Source of the DNA: Listeria cossartiae subsp. cossartiae | GTDB lineage: Bacteria; Bacillota; Bacilli; Lactobacillales; Listeriaceae | Reading direction: 5' to 3' | Assembly: GCF_014224155.1 (NCBI RefSeq) | Contig: NZ_JAASUI010000007.1 | Coordinates: 1-32,427, forward strand | DNA length: 32,427 nt | Shown here: positions 25,100 through 32,427 of the stretch, piece after piece | Layout: each line of letters opens with the position of its first letter | How positions within the stretch are numbered: position 1 is the stretch's first letter | Notes under the pieces: generated by a model | What the model was told of the DNA's origin: nothing | Seen by the model: only the letters and a program-made list of their open reading frames with translations | The model's database searches: none | Position numbers and translations under genes: made by a program

Positions 25100-26061
25100 T
25101 CAGAAATCACTTCCGCAGGTTGATACAGTTTCCCTTGCCAGCTATCTCTTCGAACGAGTTCCGCATCAATCGCATTCAGAACTTCAAACTTATTCAAACT
25201 CCAAACCGGTCCAATTAAATCATCCACACCACCGTCACCAGTAATCCGGTGAATAACCATTTCTGGTGGTAAGATTTCAAGTTGATCAGCCACTAAGTTC
25301 ACATAGCCCTCGCGCGTTAAAAATTCTAAATCACCTTTTTTATAATCTTCTACCATAGGCGTCCCTTTTAATAAATGAAGCAAATGGATTTTAATACCGT
25401 CAACGCCACTTTCTACTACTTTGCGGGTTGTCTCCATCATCATTTCCGGTGTTTCTTTTGGAAGCCCATTAATAATGTGGGTGCAAATTCGGATATTGTG
25501 CTTTTGCAGTTTGCGCACACCTTCTACATAACAATCATAATCATGCGCCCGGTTAATTAAGCGCCCAGTTTCATCATGAGCAGATTGCAATCCAAGCTCT
25601 AACCATAAGTAAGTCCGTTCATTTAATTCAGCCAAATATTCCACGACATCATCTGGCAAACAGTCCGGTCTTGTCGCAATCGAAAGACCAACCACGCCCG
25701 GCTCATTCAAAACTGTTTCGAATTTTTCGCGCAGTTCGGCAACCGGGGCATGTGTATTCGTGAAAGCTTGGAAATACGCGATACATTTACCATCTTTCCA
25801 TTTCGTTTGCATTTTATCGCGAACTTGTTGGAATTGCACTTTTAAATCGAGCGCGCGGTTTCCGGCAAAATCCCCAGAACCGGCCGCACTACAAAAAGTA
25901 CAACCACCATGCGCGACCGTGCCATCACGATTCGGACAATCAAAGCCGCCATCTAGCGCCACTTTATAAGTCTTTTGACCAAATTCCTCGCGCAAGCAGT
26001 AATTCCACGTATGATATCTTTTATTATCATTACTATATACAAATGGATTCGTTTGTTTCAC
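25096..26061 (-). CDS. mnmL: Radical SAM protein MnmL (YtqA, TIGR01212 type)
   Basis: A protein of 321 aa. The 4Fe-4S radical SAM cysteines are C42, C54 and C57, with the long spacing typical of the YtqA/Elp3-like subgroup (C-x11-C-x2-C) rather than CxxxCxxC. Later motifs are GLSIATRPDCL, LELGLQSAHDET and HIINGLPKET. The family is reported to act in the mnm5s2U34 pathway, converting cmnm5U-type tRNA intermediates for MnmM. The GTG start at 26061 follows GAAGGAGT on the minus strand. First gene of a two-gene operon. Confidence 0.87.
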   Translation of the reverse strand: MKQTNPFVYSNDNKRYHTWNYCLREEFGQKTYKVALDGGFDCPNRDGTVAHGGCTFCSAAGSGDFAGNRALDLKVQFQQVRDKMQTKWKDGKCIAYFQAFTNTHAPVAELREKFETVLNEPGVVGLSIATRPDCLPDDVVEYLAELNERTYLWLELGLQSAHDETGRLINRAHDYDCYVEGVRKLQKHNIRICTHIINGLPKETPEMMMETTRKVVESGVDGIKIHLLHLLKGTPMVEDYKKGDLEFLTREGYVNLVADQLEILPPEMVIHRITGDGGVDDLIGPVWSLNKFEVLNAIDAELVRRDSWQGKLYQPAEVISE

Positions 26062-26096
26062 TAGTTTTAGACTCCTTCAAATGAAATTCTCCATTC

Positions 26097-26105
26097 ATTT
26101 TAGCA
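26097..26105 (-). promoter_or_regulatory. Possible extended -10 promoter of mnmL-mnmM
   Basis: On the minus strand TGC-TAAAAT is an extended -10 about 36 nt before the GTG. No good -35 was seen. Confidence 0.4.
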
Positions 26106-26142
26106 CATTTTACTAGGAAAGTTAGATAAATCTTCAGAGTGC

Positions 26143-26171
26143 TTGCTAAAAAAAAGAAATTCAGCTACAAT
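26143..26171 (+). promoter_or_regulatory. leuS promoter
   Basis: TTGCTA (26143-26148), a 17-nt spacer and TACAAT (26166-26171), just before the T-box leader. Confidence 0.7.
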
Positions 26172-26186
26172 AAAACTAATGAATTT

Positions 26187-26422
26187 TGCGAAATAGCGAT
26201 GAATTGGAGTAGTAATCTGCATATTTTGATGTGAAGAGAGCTGACGGTTGGTGCAAGTCAGTCACAAAATCCGGATGAACTTACCATGGAGCTTGGGTGT
26301 ATCCCCGTTTTCCGCGTTAAGGAATTGATAAGTTGAGTGGTCAAACACTAATGTGGGTGGTACCGCGGGAGAAGCATCTCTCGTCCCATGGCGATAAGCC
26401 GTTGGGATGTAGGGATTTTTTT
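26187..26422 (+). promoter_or_regulatory. T-box riboswitch (leucine) of leuS
   Basis: This fills most of the 400-nt gap before leuS. The diagnostic T-box GTGGGTGGTACCGCGG is at 26353-26368, with UGGU that would pair with an uncharged ACCA tRNA end. Stem I includes the AGTA motif near 26209 and the GAGAGCTGACGG-GTGCAAGTCAGT region. The specifier loop reads GAA-CTT-ACC, placing leucine codon CTT at 26280-26282. Uncharged tRNA-Leu should stabilise the antiterminator and allow leuS transcription. Confidence 0.94.
26377..26422 (+). terminator. T-box terminator before leuS
   Basis: TCCCATGGC pairs with GCCGTTGGGA (one bulge), with further outer pairing, followed by seven Ts (26416-26422). Confidence 0.8.
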
Positions 26423-26464
26423 GTAGCCAAAATTCGATATTTTAAGGAAAAGAGGATGAGTAAA

Positions 26465-28876
26465 GTGACATTTAATCATAAAAAAATGGAACCGAAATGG
26501 CAACAATATTGGAGTGAACATAACACTTTCAAAACAACCGAAGATAAAAATAAAGAAAACTTCTATGCACTAGATATGTTTCCTTACCCATCTGGAGCCG
26601 GTCTTCACGTAGGACATCCAGAAGGTTATACAGCAACTGATATTTTGTCTCGAATGAAACGGATGCAAGGGAAGAACGTACTTCACCCAATTGGTTGGGA
26701 TGCATTTGGTCTTCCAGCTGAACAATATGCGATTGATACTGGTAATGACCCAGAAGAATTTACTGCACTTAATATTGCAAACTTTACTCGCCAAATTAAA
26801 TCACTCGGTTTTTCCTACGATTGGGACCGCGAAATCAATACAACAGATCCCGAATATTACAAATGGACTCAGTGGATTTTTGAAAAACTATATGAAAACG
26901 GCCTAGCTTATGAAGCCGAAATCGCTGTAAACTGGTGCCCAGAGCTTGGAACAGTTTTAGCTAACGAAGAAGTTATCGATGGTAAAAGTGAACGTGGTGG
27001 TTTCCCAGTTTTCCGTAAACCAATGCGCCAGTGGATGCTTAAAATCACTGCCTATGCAGATCGTTTGCTAGATGACCTTGACCTAGTGGACTGGCCTGAA
27101 AACATCAAAGACATGCAACGCAACTGGATTGGCCGTTCTGAAGGAGCAGAAGTCACTTTTAAAATCAAAGGTAGCGATGCAACATTTAACGTCTTCACAA
27201 CACGCCCAGATACCCTTTTTGGCGCAACATATACGGTGTTTGCACCTGAGCATGAACTTATCGAAAAAATCACTACACCGGAGCAAAAAGAAGCAGTAGA
27301 AGCATACAAAAAACAAGTAGAACTTAAAAGCGAACTAGAAAGAACCGACCTTGCAAAAGATAAAACAGGTGTCTTCACAGGAGCTTACGCAATTAATCCA
27401 ATCAATGGCGAAGAAGTGCCAATTTGGATTGCGGACTACGTGTTGATTCAATATGGAACGGGCGCAATTATGGCCGTACCAGCACATGACGAACGCGACT
27501 TTGAGTTCGCGCGACAATTTGGCCTAAATATCCGACCAGTACTTGAAGGCGGCGACGTAACAAAAGAAGCTTTCACTGGCGACGGTCCACACATTAATTC
27601 CGATTTCTTGAACGGACTAGCTAAAGCAGAAGCGATTACCGCTGCAATTGATTGGCTAGAAAAAGAAGGCATCGGTAGCCGCAAAATCACCTACCGTTTG
27701 CGCGACTGGTTGTTCAGCAGACAACGTTACTGGGGGGAACCAATTCCTGTTATCCACTGGGAAGACGGCGAAACAACGCTTGTACCAGAAGAAGAACTAC
27801 CACTACTTCTACCAAAAGCAACGGAAATCAAACCATCAGGCACAGGCGAATCGCCACTTGCGAACTTGCATGATTGGGTAAACGTAACTGACGAAAATGG
27901 CCGTAAAGGACGTCGCGAAACAAATACCATGCCGCAATGGGCTGGCTCAAGCTGGTATTTCTTGCGTTACATTGATCCAAAAAACAGCGAAGCAATTGCA
28001 GACAAAGAAAAACTAGCAGAATGGCTTCCAGTTGACGTTTACATCGGCGGGGCAGAGCATGCTGTACTTCACTTGCTTTACGCACGTTTCTGGCATAAAT
28101 TCTTGTACGATATCGGCGTAGTCCCAACAAAAGAACCTTTCCAAAAACTATTTAACCAAGGAATGATTCTTGGCGAAAATAATGAAAAAATGTCCAAATC
28201 AAGAGGAAATGTCGTTAATCCTGATGAAGTAGTAGAAAAATACGGCGCAGACACACTTCGCTTGTATGAAATGTTCATGGGCCCACTAGAAGCTTCGATT
28301 GCTTGGAATGAAAATGGACTAGAAGGTGCGCGTAAATTCCTAGACCGCATCTGGCGCTTGTTAGTAACCGAAGAAGGCACACTCGCTGAAAAAGTCACAA
28401 CAGCAACCAATGCCAATTTGGAAAAAGCATATCATCACATGGTGAAAACAGTAACGAATCACTACGAAAACCTGCGTTTCAATACCGGAATTTCCCAACT
28501 AATGATTTTCATCAATGAAGCCTACAAACAAGACACGATTCCAAAAGAATATGTCGAAGGTTTCGTTCAATTACTATCACCAATCGCACCACACCTTGCT
28601 GAAGAATTGTGGGAAATCCTAGGCCATACTGAAACAATCAGCTACGTAGCTTGGCCAACATACGACGAAGCCAAATTAGTAGAAGATGAAGTGGAAATCG
28701 TACTTCAAGTAAATGGCAAAGTGAAAAGTAAAATCACTGTTGCCAAATCGCTTGGAAAAGAAGAACTAGAAAAAATCGCACAAGAAGACGACAAAATGAA
28801 AGAAAACCTAGAAGGCAAAACAATCCGTAAAGTGATTGTCGTTCCAGGGAAGCTTGTAAATATTGTTGCGAATTGA
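26465..28876 (+). CDS. leuS: Leucyl-tRNA synthetase LeuS
   Basis: A protein of 803 aa, a class I synthetase. HVGH (48-51) is the HIGH signature and KMSKS (575-579) is intact. The CP1 editing domain is present with [13 protein letters not shown] and the [15 protein letters not shown] stretch. The start is probably GTG at 26465, with GAGG 9 nt upstream and the usual family length. ATG at 26456 would add three residues, and its only well-spaced site is AAGGA at 26444. An in-frame start at 26333 runs through the T-box and is rejected. Regulated by uncharged tRNA-Leu through the leader. Confidence 0.97.
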   Translation: MTFNHKKMEPKWQQYWSEHNTFKTTEDKNKENFYALDMFPYPSGAGLHVGHPEGYTATDILSRMKRMQGKNVLHPIGWDAFGLPAEQYAIDTGNDPEEFTALNIANFTRQIKSLGFSYDWDREINTTDPEYYKWTQWIFEKLYENGLAYEAEIAVNWCPELGTVLANEEVIDGKSERGGFPVFRKPMRQWMLKITAYADRLLDDLDLVDWPENIKDMQRNWIGRSEGAEVTFKIKGSDATFNVFTTRPDTLFGATYTVFAPEHELIEKITTPEQKEAVEAYKKQVELKSELERTDLAKDKTGVFTGAYAINPINGEEVPIWIADYVLIQYGTGAIMAVPAHDERDFEFARQFGLNIRPVLEGGDVTKEAFTGDGPHINSDFLNGLAKAEAITAAIDWLEKEGIGSRKITYRLRDWLFSRQRYWGEPIPVIHWEDGETTLVPEEELPLLLPKATEIKPSGTGESPLANLHDWVNVTDENGRKGRRETNTMPQWAGSSWYFLRYIDPKNSEAIADKEKLAEWLPVDVYIGGAEHAVLHLLYARFWHKFLYDIGVVPTKEPFQKLFNQGMILGENNEKMSKSRGNVVNPDEVVEKYGADTLRLYEMFMGPLEASIAWNENGLEGARKFLDRIWRLLVTEEGTLAEKVTTATNANLEKAYHHMVKTVTNHYENLRFNTGISQLMIFINEAYKQDTIPKEYVEGFVQLLSPIAPHLAEELWEILGHTETISYVAWPTYDEAKLVEDEVEIVLQVNGKVKSKITVAKSLGKEELEKIAQEDDKMKENLEGKTIRKVIVVPGKLVNIVAN

Positions 28877-28880
28877 TTGT

Positions 28881-28929
28881 AAAATAGTGATACAAAGGCT
28901 AAATGTAGTCTTTGCATCACTATTTTTTT
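28881..28929 (+). terminator. leuS terminator
   Basis: A long stem, 28881-28900 with 28907-28926, with one mismatch and a wobble pair, loop AAATGT and a T run. Confidence 0.9.
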
Positions 28930-28963
28930 AGTAAGGATTTCATTCATATTACTCTAGTTATTA

Positions 28964-28972
28964 TGGTAAAAT
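28964..28972 (+). promoter_or_regulatory. Extended -10 promoter of the DUF4041/GIY-YIG gene
   Basis: TGG-TAAAAT (28964-28972) forms an extended -10 about 45 nt before the gene. The -35 region is poor. It lies after the leuS terminator, so the gene is probably transcribed on its own. Confidence 0.5.
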
Positions 28973-29017
28973 GAAGTATCTTTACAAAATATAGATAATC
29001 AAGAAGGGATGAAGAGA

Positions 29018-30349
29018 TTGAAATTTTTTGACAAATTAAAAGAAAATAGAACTGTAAAAAAAGAACAAAAAAACCTAGATGAATTATTAAAAGAAATTAG
29101 TCATTCAAAAACGGAATTGGATTCGTTGCAAGTAAAGCTATCAGACAAAGAAACTTTGATTTCAAATTTGAAAAAAGAAGTGGAAGAAGAAAATAAAGAA
29201 GTTAGAGAGAACATCATTAAAGAAGCTAAAAACCATGTTTCGACTTTGAACAATGAGCTGCTAGAAATGCAAATGAAGAAGGAAGAATTACAAAAAGAGT
29301 TGGTTGAACTGCCAGAACAAATTGAATTGGAAACGTTTGGTTTCTATAAACCTAAATATGATTTTGCGACTTCTTTAGGCTATAAAGAAAAACTGGAACA
29401 AATTCGTTTAGAACAAAAACAATTAGTTACCATAAAAGAAGCAATTTTAGTCCAAAAATCTTGGACAGTTGATGGAAGTGCAGCAAAAGGTAGAACATTT
29501 ACTAATAGATTGGTTAAGGCTTTAGTGAGAGCTTTTAATAATGAATGTGAAGCTGCTATCAATAAAGTCAAATACTCTAATTTTTTACAAATACAAAAAC
29601 GAATAAATAAGTCTTATGAACAATTGAATAAGTTAAATGAAACAAATTCAATTGAAATATCACCAGTTTTTTTAAATTTAAAATTAGATGAACTTTCTTT
29701 AGCGTTTGAATATGAACAAAAGAAACAAGATGAGAAAGAACAATTAAGAGAGCAAAGAGAGCGGGAACGAGAAGAGAAGGCTTTACAAAAAGAAATCAAT
29801 GATAAAAAGAAAATCATTGATAAAGATATTACGCATTATAAAAACATGTTGGACGAATTACAACAAAAACTGGATTCAAAAGATGCAAATCAAATTGATC
29901 TAGAGCTAAAAATCACTGAATTACAGAAAAAAATAAATGAAAAAGAAACAGAGAAAGAAGAGCTTGACTACAGAGAAGCACATGCTCAAGCAGGCTATGT
30001 ATATATTATTAGCAATATCGGATCTTTTGGAGACGATATAGTGAAAATAGGTGTTACTCGCCGACTAAATCCACTAGAAAGAATAAGTGAATTAAGTAGC
30101 GCTTCTGTTCCATTCAAATATGATGTGCATGCCTTAATTTTTAGTTATGAAGCATATAAACTAGAAGCTGAATTACATCAAAAATTCTCTAACTATCGGA
30201 TTAATAAAGTAAATAATAGAAAAGAATTTTTCAAAGTAGCCATTAGCGATTTAGAAGAAGAGCTTTCTAAATATGAAAGTTTGACTATTGATTTCGAAAA
30301 AATTCCTGAGGCACAAGAGTATCGAGAATCATTAGCGTTAATTAATTAA
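29018..30349 (+). CDS. Coiled-coil DUF4041 + GIY-YIG (Mug113/T5orf172) nuclease-like protein, putative SNIPE-type phage defence
   Basis: A protein of 443 aa from TTG 29018, with AGAAGGG 9 nt upstream. ATG 29009 directly touches that site, so is less likely. Residues about 10-105 are a charged coiled coil. About 108-225 match the DUF4041 family as I know it: GFYKPKYDFATS, YKEKLEQIR, SWTVDGSAAKGR, RAFNNECEAAI, NKVKY. A second coiled coil spans about 230-320. The C-terminus, about 326-425, is a GIY-YIG fold: GYVYII (326-331), KIG (343-345), R349/R355, E383/E385 (LEAELHQKF) and NRKEFFKV. The same pair of domains occurs in SNIPE, reported to cut incoming phage DNA at the membrane. No transmembrane helix is seen here. 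GC is very low. No partner gene is adjacent. Confidence 0.85.
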   Translation: MKFFDKLKENRTVKKEQKNLDELLKEISHSKTELDSLQVKLSDKETLISNLKKEVEEENKEVRENIIKEAKNHVSTLNNELLEMQMKKEELQKELVELPEQIELETFGFYKPKYDFATSLGYKEKLEQIRLEQKQLVTIKEAILVQKSWTVDGSAAKGRTFTNRLVKALVRAFNNECEAAINKVKYSNFLQIQKRINKSYEQLNKLNETNSIEISPVFLNLKLDELSLAFEYEQKKQDEKEQLREQREREREEKALQKEINDKKKIIDKDITHYKNMLDELQQKLDSKDANQIDLELKITELQKKINEKETEKEELDYREAHAQAGYVYIISNIGSFGDDIVKIGVTRRLNPLERISELSSASVPFKYDVHALIFSYEAYKLEAELHQKFSNYRINKVNNRKEFFKVAISDLEEELSKYESLTIDFEKIPEAQEYRESLALIN

Positions 30350-30391
30350 TATTTGAAGCCGTAAAACTTGCAAGCTCAGCCGTAATTGCTC

Positions 30392-30420
30392 TTGCATTTA
30401 AAGTGTTTTTATGGTATATT
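30392..30420 (+). promoter_or_regulatory. rpsB-tsf promoter
   Basis: TTGCAT (30392-30397), a 17-nt spacer and TATATT (30415-30420). It begins 43 nt after the upstream gene's stop. Confidence 0.75.
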
Positions 30421-30426
30421 AGGAAA

Positions 30427-30543
30427 CAGTGTTAAATCACACACGCACGGTGACAGACTGAGAAGGTGCTTGGCGGCTTGTTCGCGCAAGTTTTTCAGCT
30501 GGTTGATCCATGCGGAGGGCGGTTATCCGCAAAAAATAAACCA
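30427..30543 (+). promoter_or_regulatory. Structured rpsB leader, probable ribosomal-protein autoregulatory RNA
   Basis: The roughly 120-nt untranslated leader can form several helices: GTGT/ACAC (about 30429-30442), CTGAGA/TTTCAG enclosing CTTG/CAAG (about 30458-30497), and GCGGA/TCCGC (30512-30530) just before the ribosome binding site. There is no T run, so translational control by protein S2 is more likely than attenuation. The regulation is inferred. Confidence 0.5.
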
Positions 30544-30560
30544 ATAGGAGGGAATAACAC

Positions 30561-31310
30561 ATGCCTGTTATTTCAATGAAACAATTATTAGAAGCTGGCG
30601 TTCACTTCGGTCACCAAACTCGCCGTTGGAACCCAAAAATGAAGAAATATATCTTCACAGAAAGAAATGGTATTTATATCATTGACCTACAAAAAACAGT
30701 GAAAAAAGTAGACGAAGCTTTCAACTTCATGCGTGAAGTAGCTAGCGACAACGGAACTATCCTGTTTGTAGGAACTAAAAAACAAGCTCAAGAATCCGTT
30801 CGCGACGAAGCTATCCGTTCTGGACAATATTTCGTGAATCATCGTTGGTTAGGTGGTACTTTAACTAACTTTGAAACTATTCAAAAACGTATTCAACACC
30901 TTAAAAAAATCGAAAGAATGGAAGCAGATGGAACTTTTGAAGTCCTTCCTAAAAAAGAAGTTGTCCTTCTTAAAAAAGAACAAGAAAAACTAGAACGCTT
31001 CTTAGGCGGAATCAAAGACATGAAAGGTCTTCCTGATGCATTATTCATCGTTGACCCACGCAAAGAACGTATTGCGGTTGCAGAAGCTCGTAAACTTCAT
31101 ATTCCTATCATCGGTATTGTTGATACAAACTGTGATCCGGATGAAATCGACTACGTAATCCCTGCAAATGATGACGCTATCCGCGCGGTTAAACTTTTAA
31201 CTGCTAAAATGGCTGACGCTATCATTGAAGTGAACCAAGGGGAAGAGTTAACGGAAGCGGAAGTTGCTCCTGTAGAAGAAAAAGCTACAGAAGAAACTAC
31301 TGAAGCATAA
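30561..31310 (+). CDS. rpsB: 30S ribosomal protein S2
   Basis: A protein of 249 aa, S2 of the small subunit. Signatures are [24 protein letters not shown] near the N-terminus, the [12 protein letters not shown] motif, and [12 protein letters not shown] with [13 protein letters not shown]. The C-terminal tail is acidic. AGGAGGGA lies 9 nt before the ATG. Codon use favours C-ending codons, as expected for high expression. First gene of rpsB-tsf. Confidence 0.98.
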   Translation: MPVISMKQLLEAGVHFGHQTRRWNPKMKKYIFTERNGIYIIDLQKTVKKVDEAFNFMREVASDNGTILFVGTKKQAQESVRDEAIRSGQYFVNHRWLGGTLTNFETIQKRIQHLKKIERMEADGTFEVLPKKEVVLLKKEQEKLERFLGGIKDMKGLPDALFIVDPRKERIAVAEARKLHIPIIGIVDTNCDPDEIDYVIPANDDAIRAVKLLTAKMADAIIEVNQGEELTEAEVAPVEEKATEETTEA

Positions 31311-31329
31311 GATTTTATTTGAAACTTTC

Positions 31330-31363
31330 AAGGTGATAAGGCACTATTCTTATCACCTTTTTT
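31330..31363 (+). terminator. Intergenic terminator-like hairpin between rpsB and tsf
   Basis: An 11-bp perfect stem (AAGGTGATAAG with CTTATCACCTT), 8-nt loop, followed by Ts to 31363. No promoter is obvious between it and tsf. It is probably a partial terminator or RNA-stability element lowering tsf relative to rpsB. Confidence 0.8.
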
Positions 31364-31389
31364 AAAGAGAAAAATTGGAGGGAAAATAA

Positions 31390-32274
31390 ATGGCTAATAT
31401 TACAGCTCAAATGGTAAAAGAATTACGTGAAAAAACTGGTGCTGGTATGATGGATTGTAAAAAAGCACTTGTAGAAACAGAAGGAGATATGGAAAAAGCA
31501 ATTGACTATCTTCGTGAAAAAGGAATCGCTAAAGCTGCGAAAAAATCTGATCGTGTAGCTTCTGAAGGTATGACTCATGTAATCAGCAATGAAAAACATG
31601 CCGTAGTACTTGAAGTAAATGCTGAAACAGATTTCGTTGCTAAAAACGATAACTTCCAACAATTAGTTGACGCTTTAGCTAAACAAATTCTTGCAGTACG
31701 TCCAGATAGCTTAGAAGACGCGCTTAAAACAGAAATGCCTAATGGCCAAACTGTTCAAGATTACATCACTGAAGCAATTACAAAAATCGGTGAAAACATT
31801 TCCCTTCGTCGTTTTGAAGTAAAAGAAAAAGCAGACAACTCTGCTTTCGGCGAATACATCCACATGAACGGACGTATTGGTGTTCTTACACTTCTTGAAG
31901 GAACTACTGATGCTACAGTTGCAAAAGACGTTGCTATGCACATCGCTGCAATCAACCCTAAATACATTTCTCGTGAAGATGTTTCTTCTGAAGAAGTTGC
32001 ACACGAAAAAGAAGTATTAACTCAACAAGCATTAAACGAAGGCAAACCAGCTAATATCGTTGAAAAAATGGTAGAAGGCCGTTTGAAAAAATATCTAAGC
32101 GAAATTTCCTTAGAAGACCAACCTTTCGTTAAAAACCCAGACATCACTGTAGGCGACTACGTGAAACAAAGCGGTGGTAAAGTTGTATCATTCGTACGTT
32201 TCGAAGTAGGCGAAGGAATCGAGAAAAAAGAAGATAACTTTGTTGAAGAAGTAATGAGCCAAGTGAAAAAATAA
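31390..32274 (+). CDS. tsf: Translation elongation factor Ts
   Basis: A protein of 294 aa. It exchanges GDP for GTP on EF-Tu. It starts with a UBA-like N-terminal domain ([19 protein letters not shown]) and has the family signature [11 protein letters not shown] that inserts next to the EF-Tu nucleotide site. It ends with [17 protein letters not shown] residues (here [13 protein letters not shown]). TTGGAGGGA precedes the ATG. Co-directional with rpsB, separated by a hairpin. Confidence 0.98.
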   Translation: MANITAQMVKELREKTGAGMMDCKKALVETEGDMEKAIDYLREKGIAKAAKKSDRVASEGMTHVISNEKHAVVLEVNAETDFVAKNDNFQQLVDALAKQILAVRPDSLEDALKTEMPNGQTVQDYITEAITKIGENISLRRFEVKEKADNSAFGEYIHMNGRIGVLTLLEGTTDATVAKDVAMHIAAINPKYISREDVSSEEVAHEKEVLTQQALNEGKPANIVEKMVEGRLKKYLSEISLEDQPFVKNPDITVGDYVKQSGGKVVSFVRFEVGEGIEKKEDNFVEEVMSQVKK

Positions 32275-32295
32275 GTCAATTTTAAATTGATTAGT

Positions 32296-32334
32296 AAAAC
32301 CCCGTATTTTCTTAGAAAATGCGGGGCTTTTTCT
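32296..32334 (+). terminator. tsf terminator
   Basis: CCCCGTATTTT and AAAATGCGGGG form a perfect 11-bp stem with loop CTTAG and a T run. The remaining 93 nt to the window end hold no gene that I can see. Confidence 0.93.
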
Positions 32335-32427
32335 TTTTAAATATTTTCATGCACGCTTACTAGGAGTCAATCATTGTAAGATTTGGTGAATACTTATACT
32401 TTATTATTCACTTAGTAATAATTCAAA

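Noticed and set aside
26333..26464. LeuS start at 26333
   Set aside because: The extension is translated T-box and terminator sequence, not protein-like.
27052..28416. Several 60-112 aa minus-strand frames inside leuS
   Set aside because: Antisense shadows with Ser/Arg/Phe-rich composition and no initiation signals.
29018..30349. SMC-like or homing-endonuclease reading of the GIY-YIG gene
   Set aside because: No Walker motifs, no intron or intein context; the DUF4041-like block plus C-terminal nuclease fits a defence-type protein better.
32386..32411. Inverted repeat GTGAATA...TATTCAC near the window end
   Set aside because: Short arms, 12-nt loop, AT-rich, no associated gene visible; cannot be interpreted.

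Overview
The window is chromosomal DNA of a low-GC Gram-positive bacterium. Listeria (L. monocytogenes/L. innocua group) is the likely source. This is inferred from gene content, gene order and protein sequences (metE-metI-metC-yitJ, menA, menF-D-H-B-E, metK, asnB, leuS, rpsB-tsf), not from a database search. TTG/GTG starts, strong AGGAGG-type ribosome binding sites and S-box/T-box riboswitches all fit Bacillota.

Layout. (1) 1-2102: the 3' end of a 5S rRNA gene, then 21 tRNA genes in the same order as I remember for the Bacillus subtilis trnB cluster, closed by a terminator. (2) 2130-3305: an MFS transporter. (3) 3309-10080: a methionine operon behind an S-box (SAM-I) riboswitch: metE, metI, metC and a fused homocysteine methyltransferase/methylenetetrahydrofolate reductase (yitJ). 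(4) 10086-17410: menaquinone synthesis, with divergent menA (minus) and menF-menD-menH-menB-menE (plus). menC and menG are not here. (5) 17414-18780 (minus): a zinc/manganese-type binding lipoprotein behind a near-perfect Zur box, and yidD with a His/Cys-rich tail. (6) 18854-20896: ytkD-type Nudix hydrolase, a DUF2584 protein, a lactate/2-hydroxyacid dehydrogenase-like gene and a small membrane protein. (7) 21032-22537: a second S-box with metK. (8) 22633-24498: asnB. (9) 24524-26061 (minus): mnmL-mnmM, tRNA wobble-uridine modification. (10) 26143-28929: T-box-regulated leuS. (11) 29018-30349: a lone AT-rich gene for a coiled-coil + DUF4041 + GIY-YIG (Mug113/T5orf172-type) protein. (12) 30392-32334: rpsB and tsf behind a structured leader.

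Most of the window is conserved housekeeping DNA: translation (tRNAs, leuS, rpsB, tsf, mnmL/M), the methionine/SAM cycle (both S-box units respond to SAM) and quinone synthesis. The accessory gene is the one between leuS and rpsB. Its domains match the layout of SNIPE-like anti-phage nucleases, but I see no membrane anchor. Its base composition is far more AT-rich than its neighbours, and it sits alone between a terminator and the rpsB promoter. It is the best candidate for a poorly described system (phage or foreign-DNA defence). The Zur-box lipoprotein, the His-tailed YidD and the atypical dehydrogenase are secondary points of interest.
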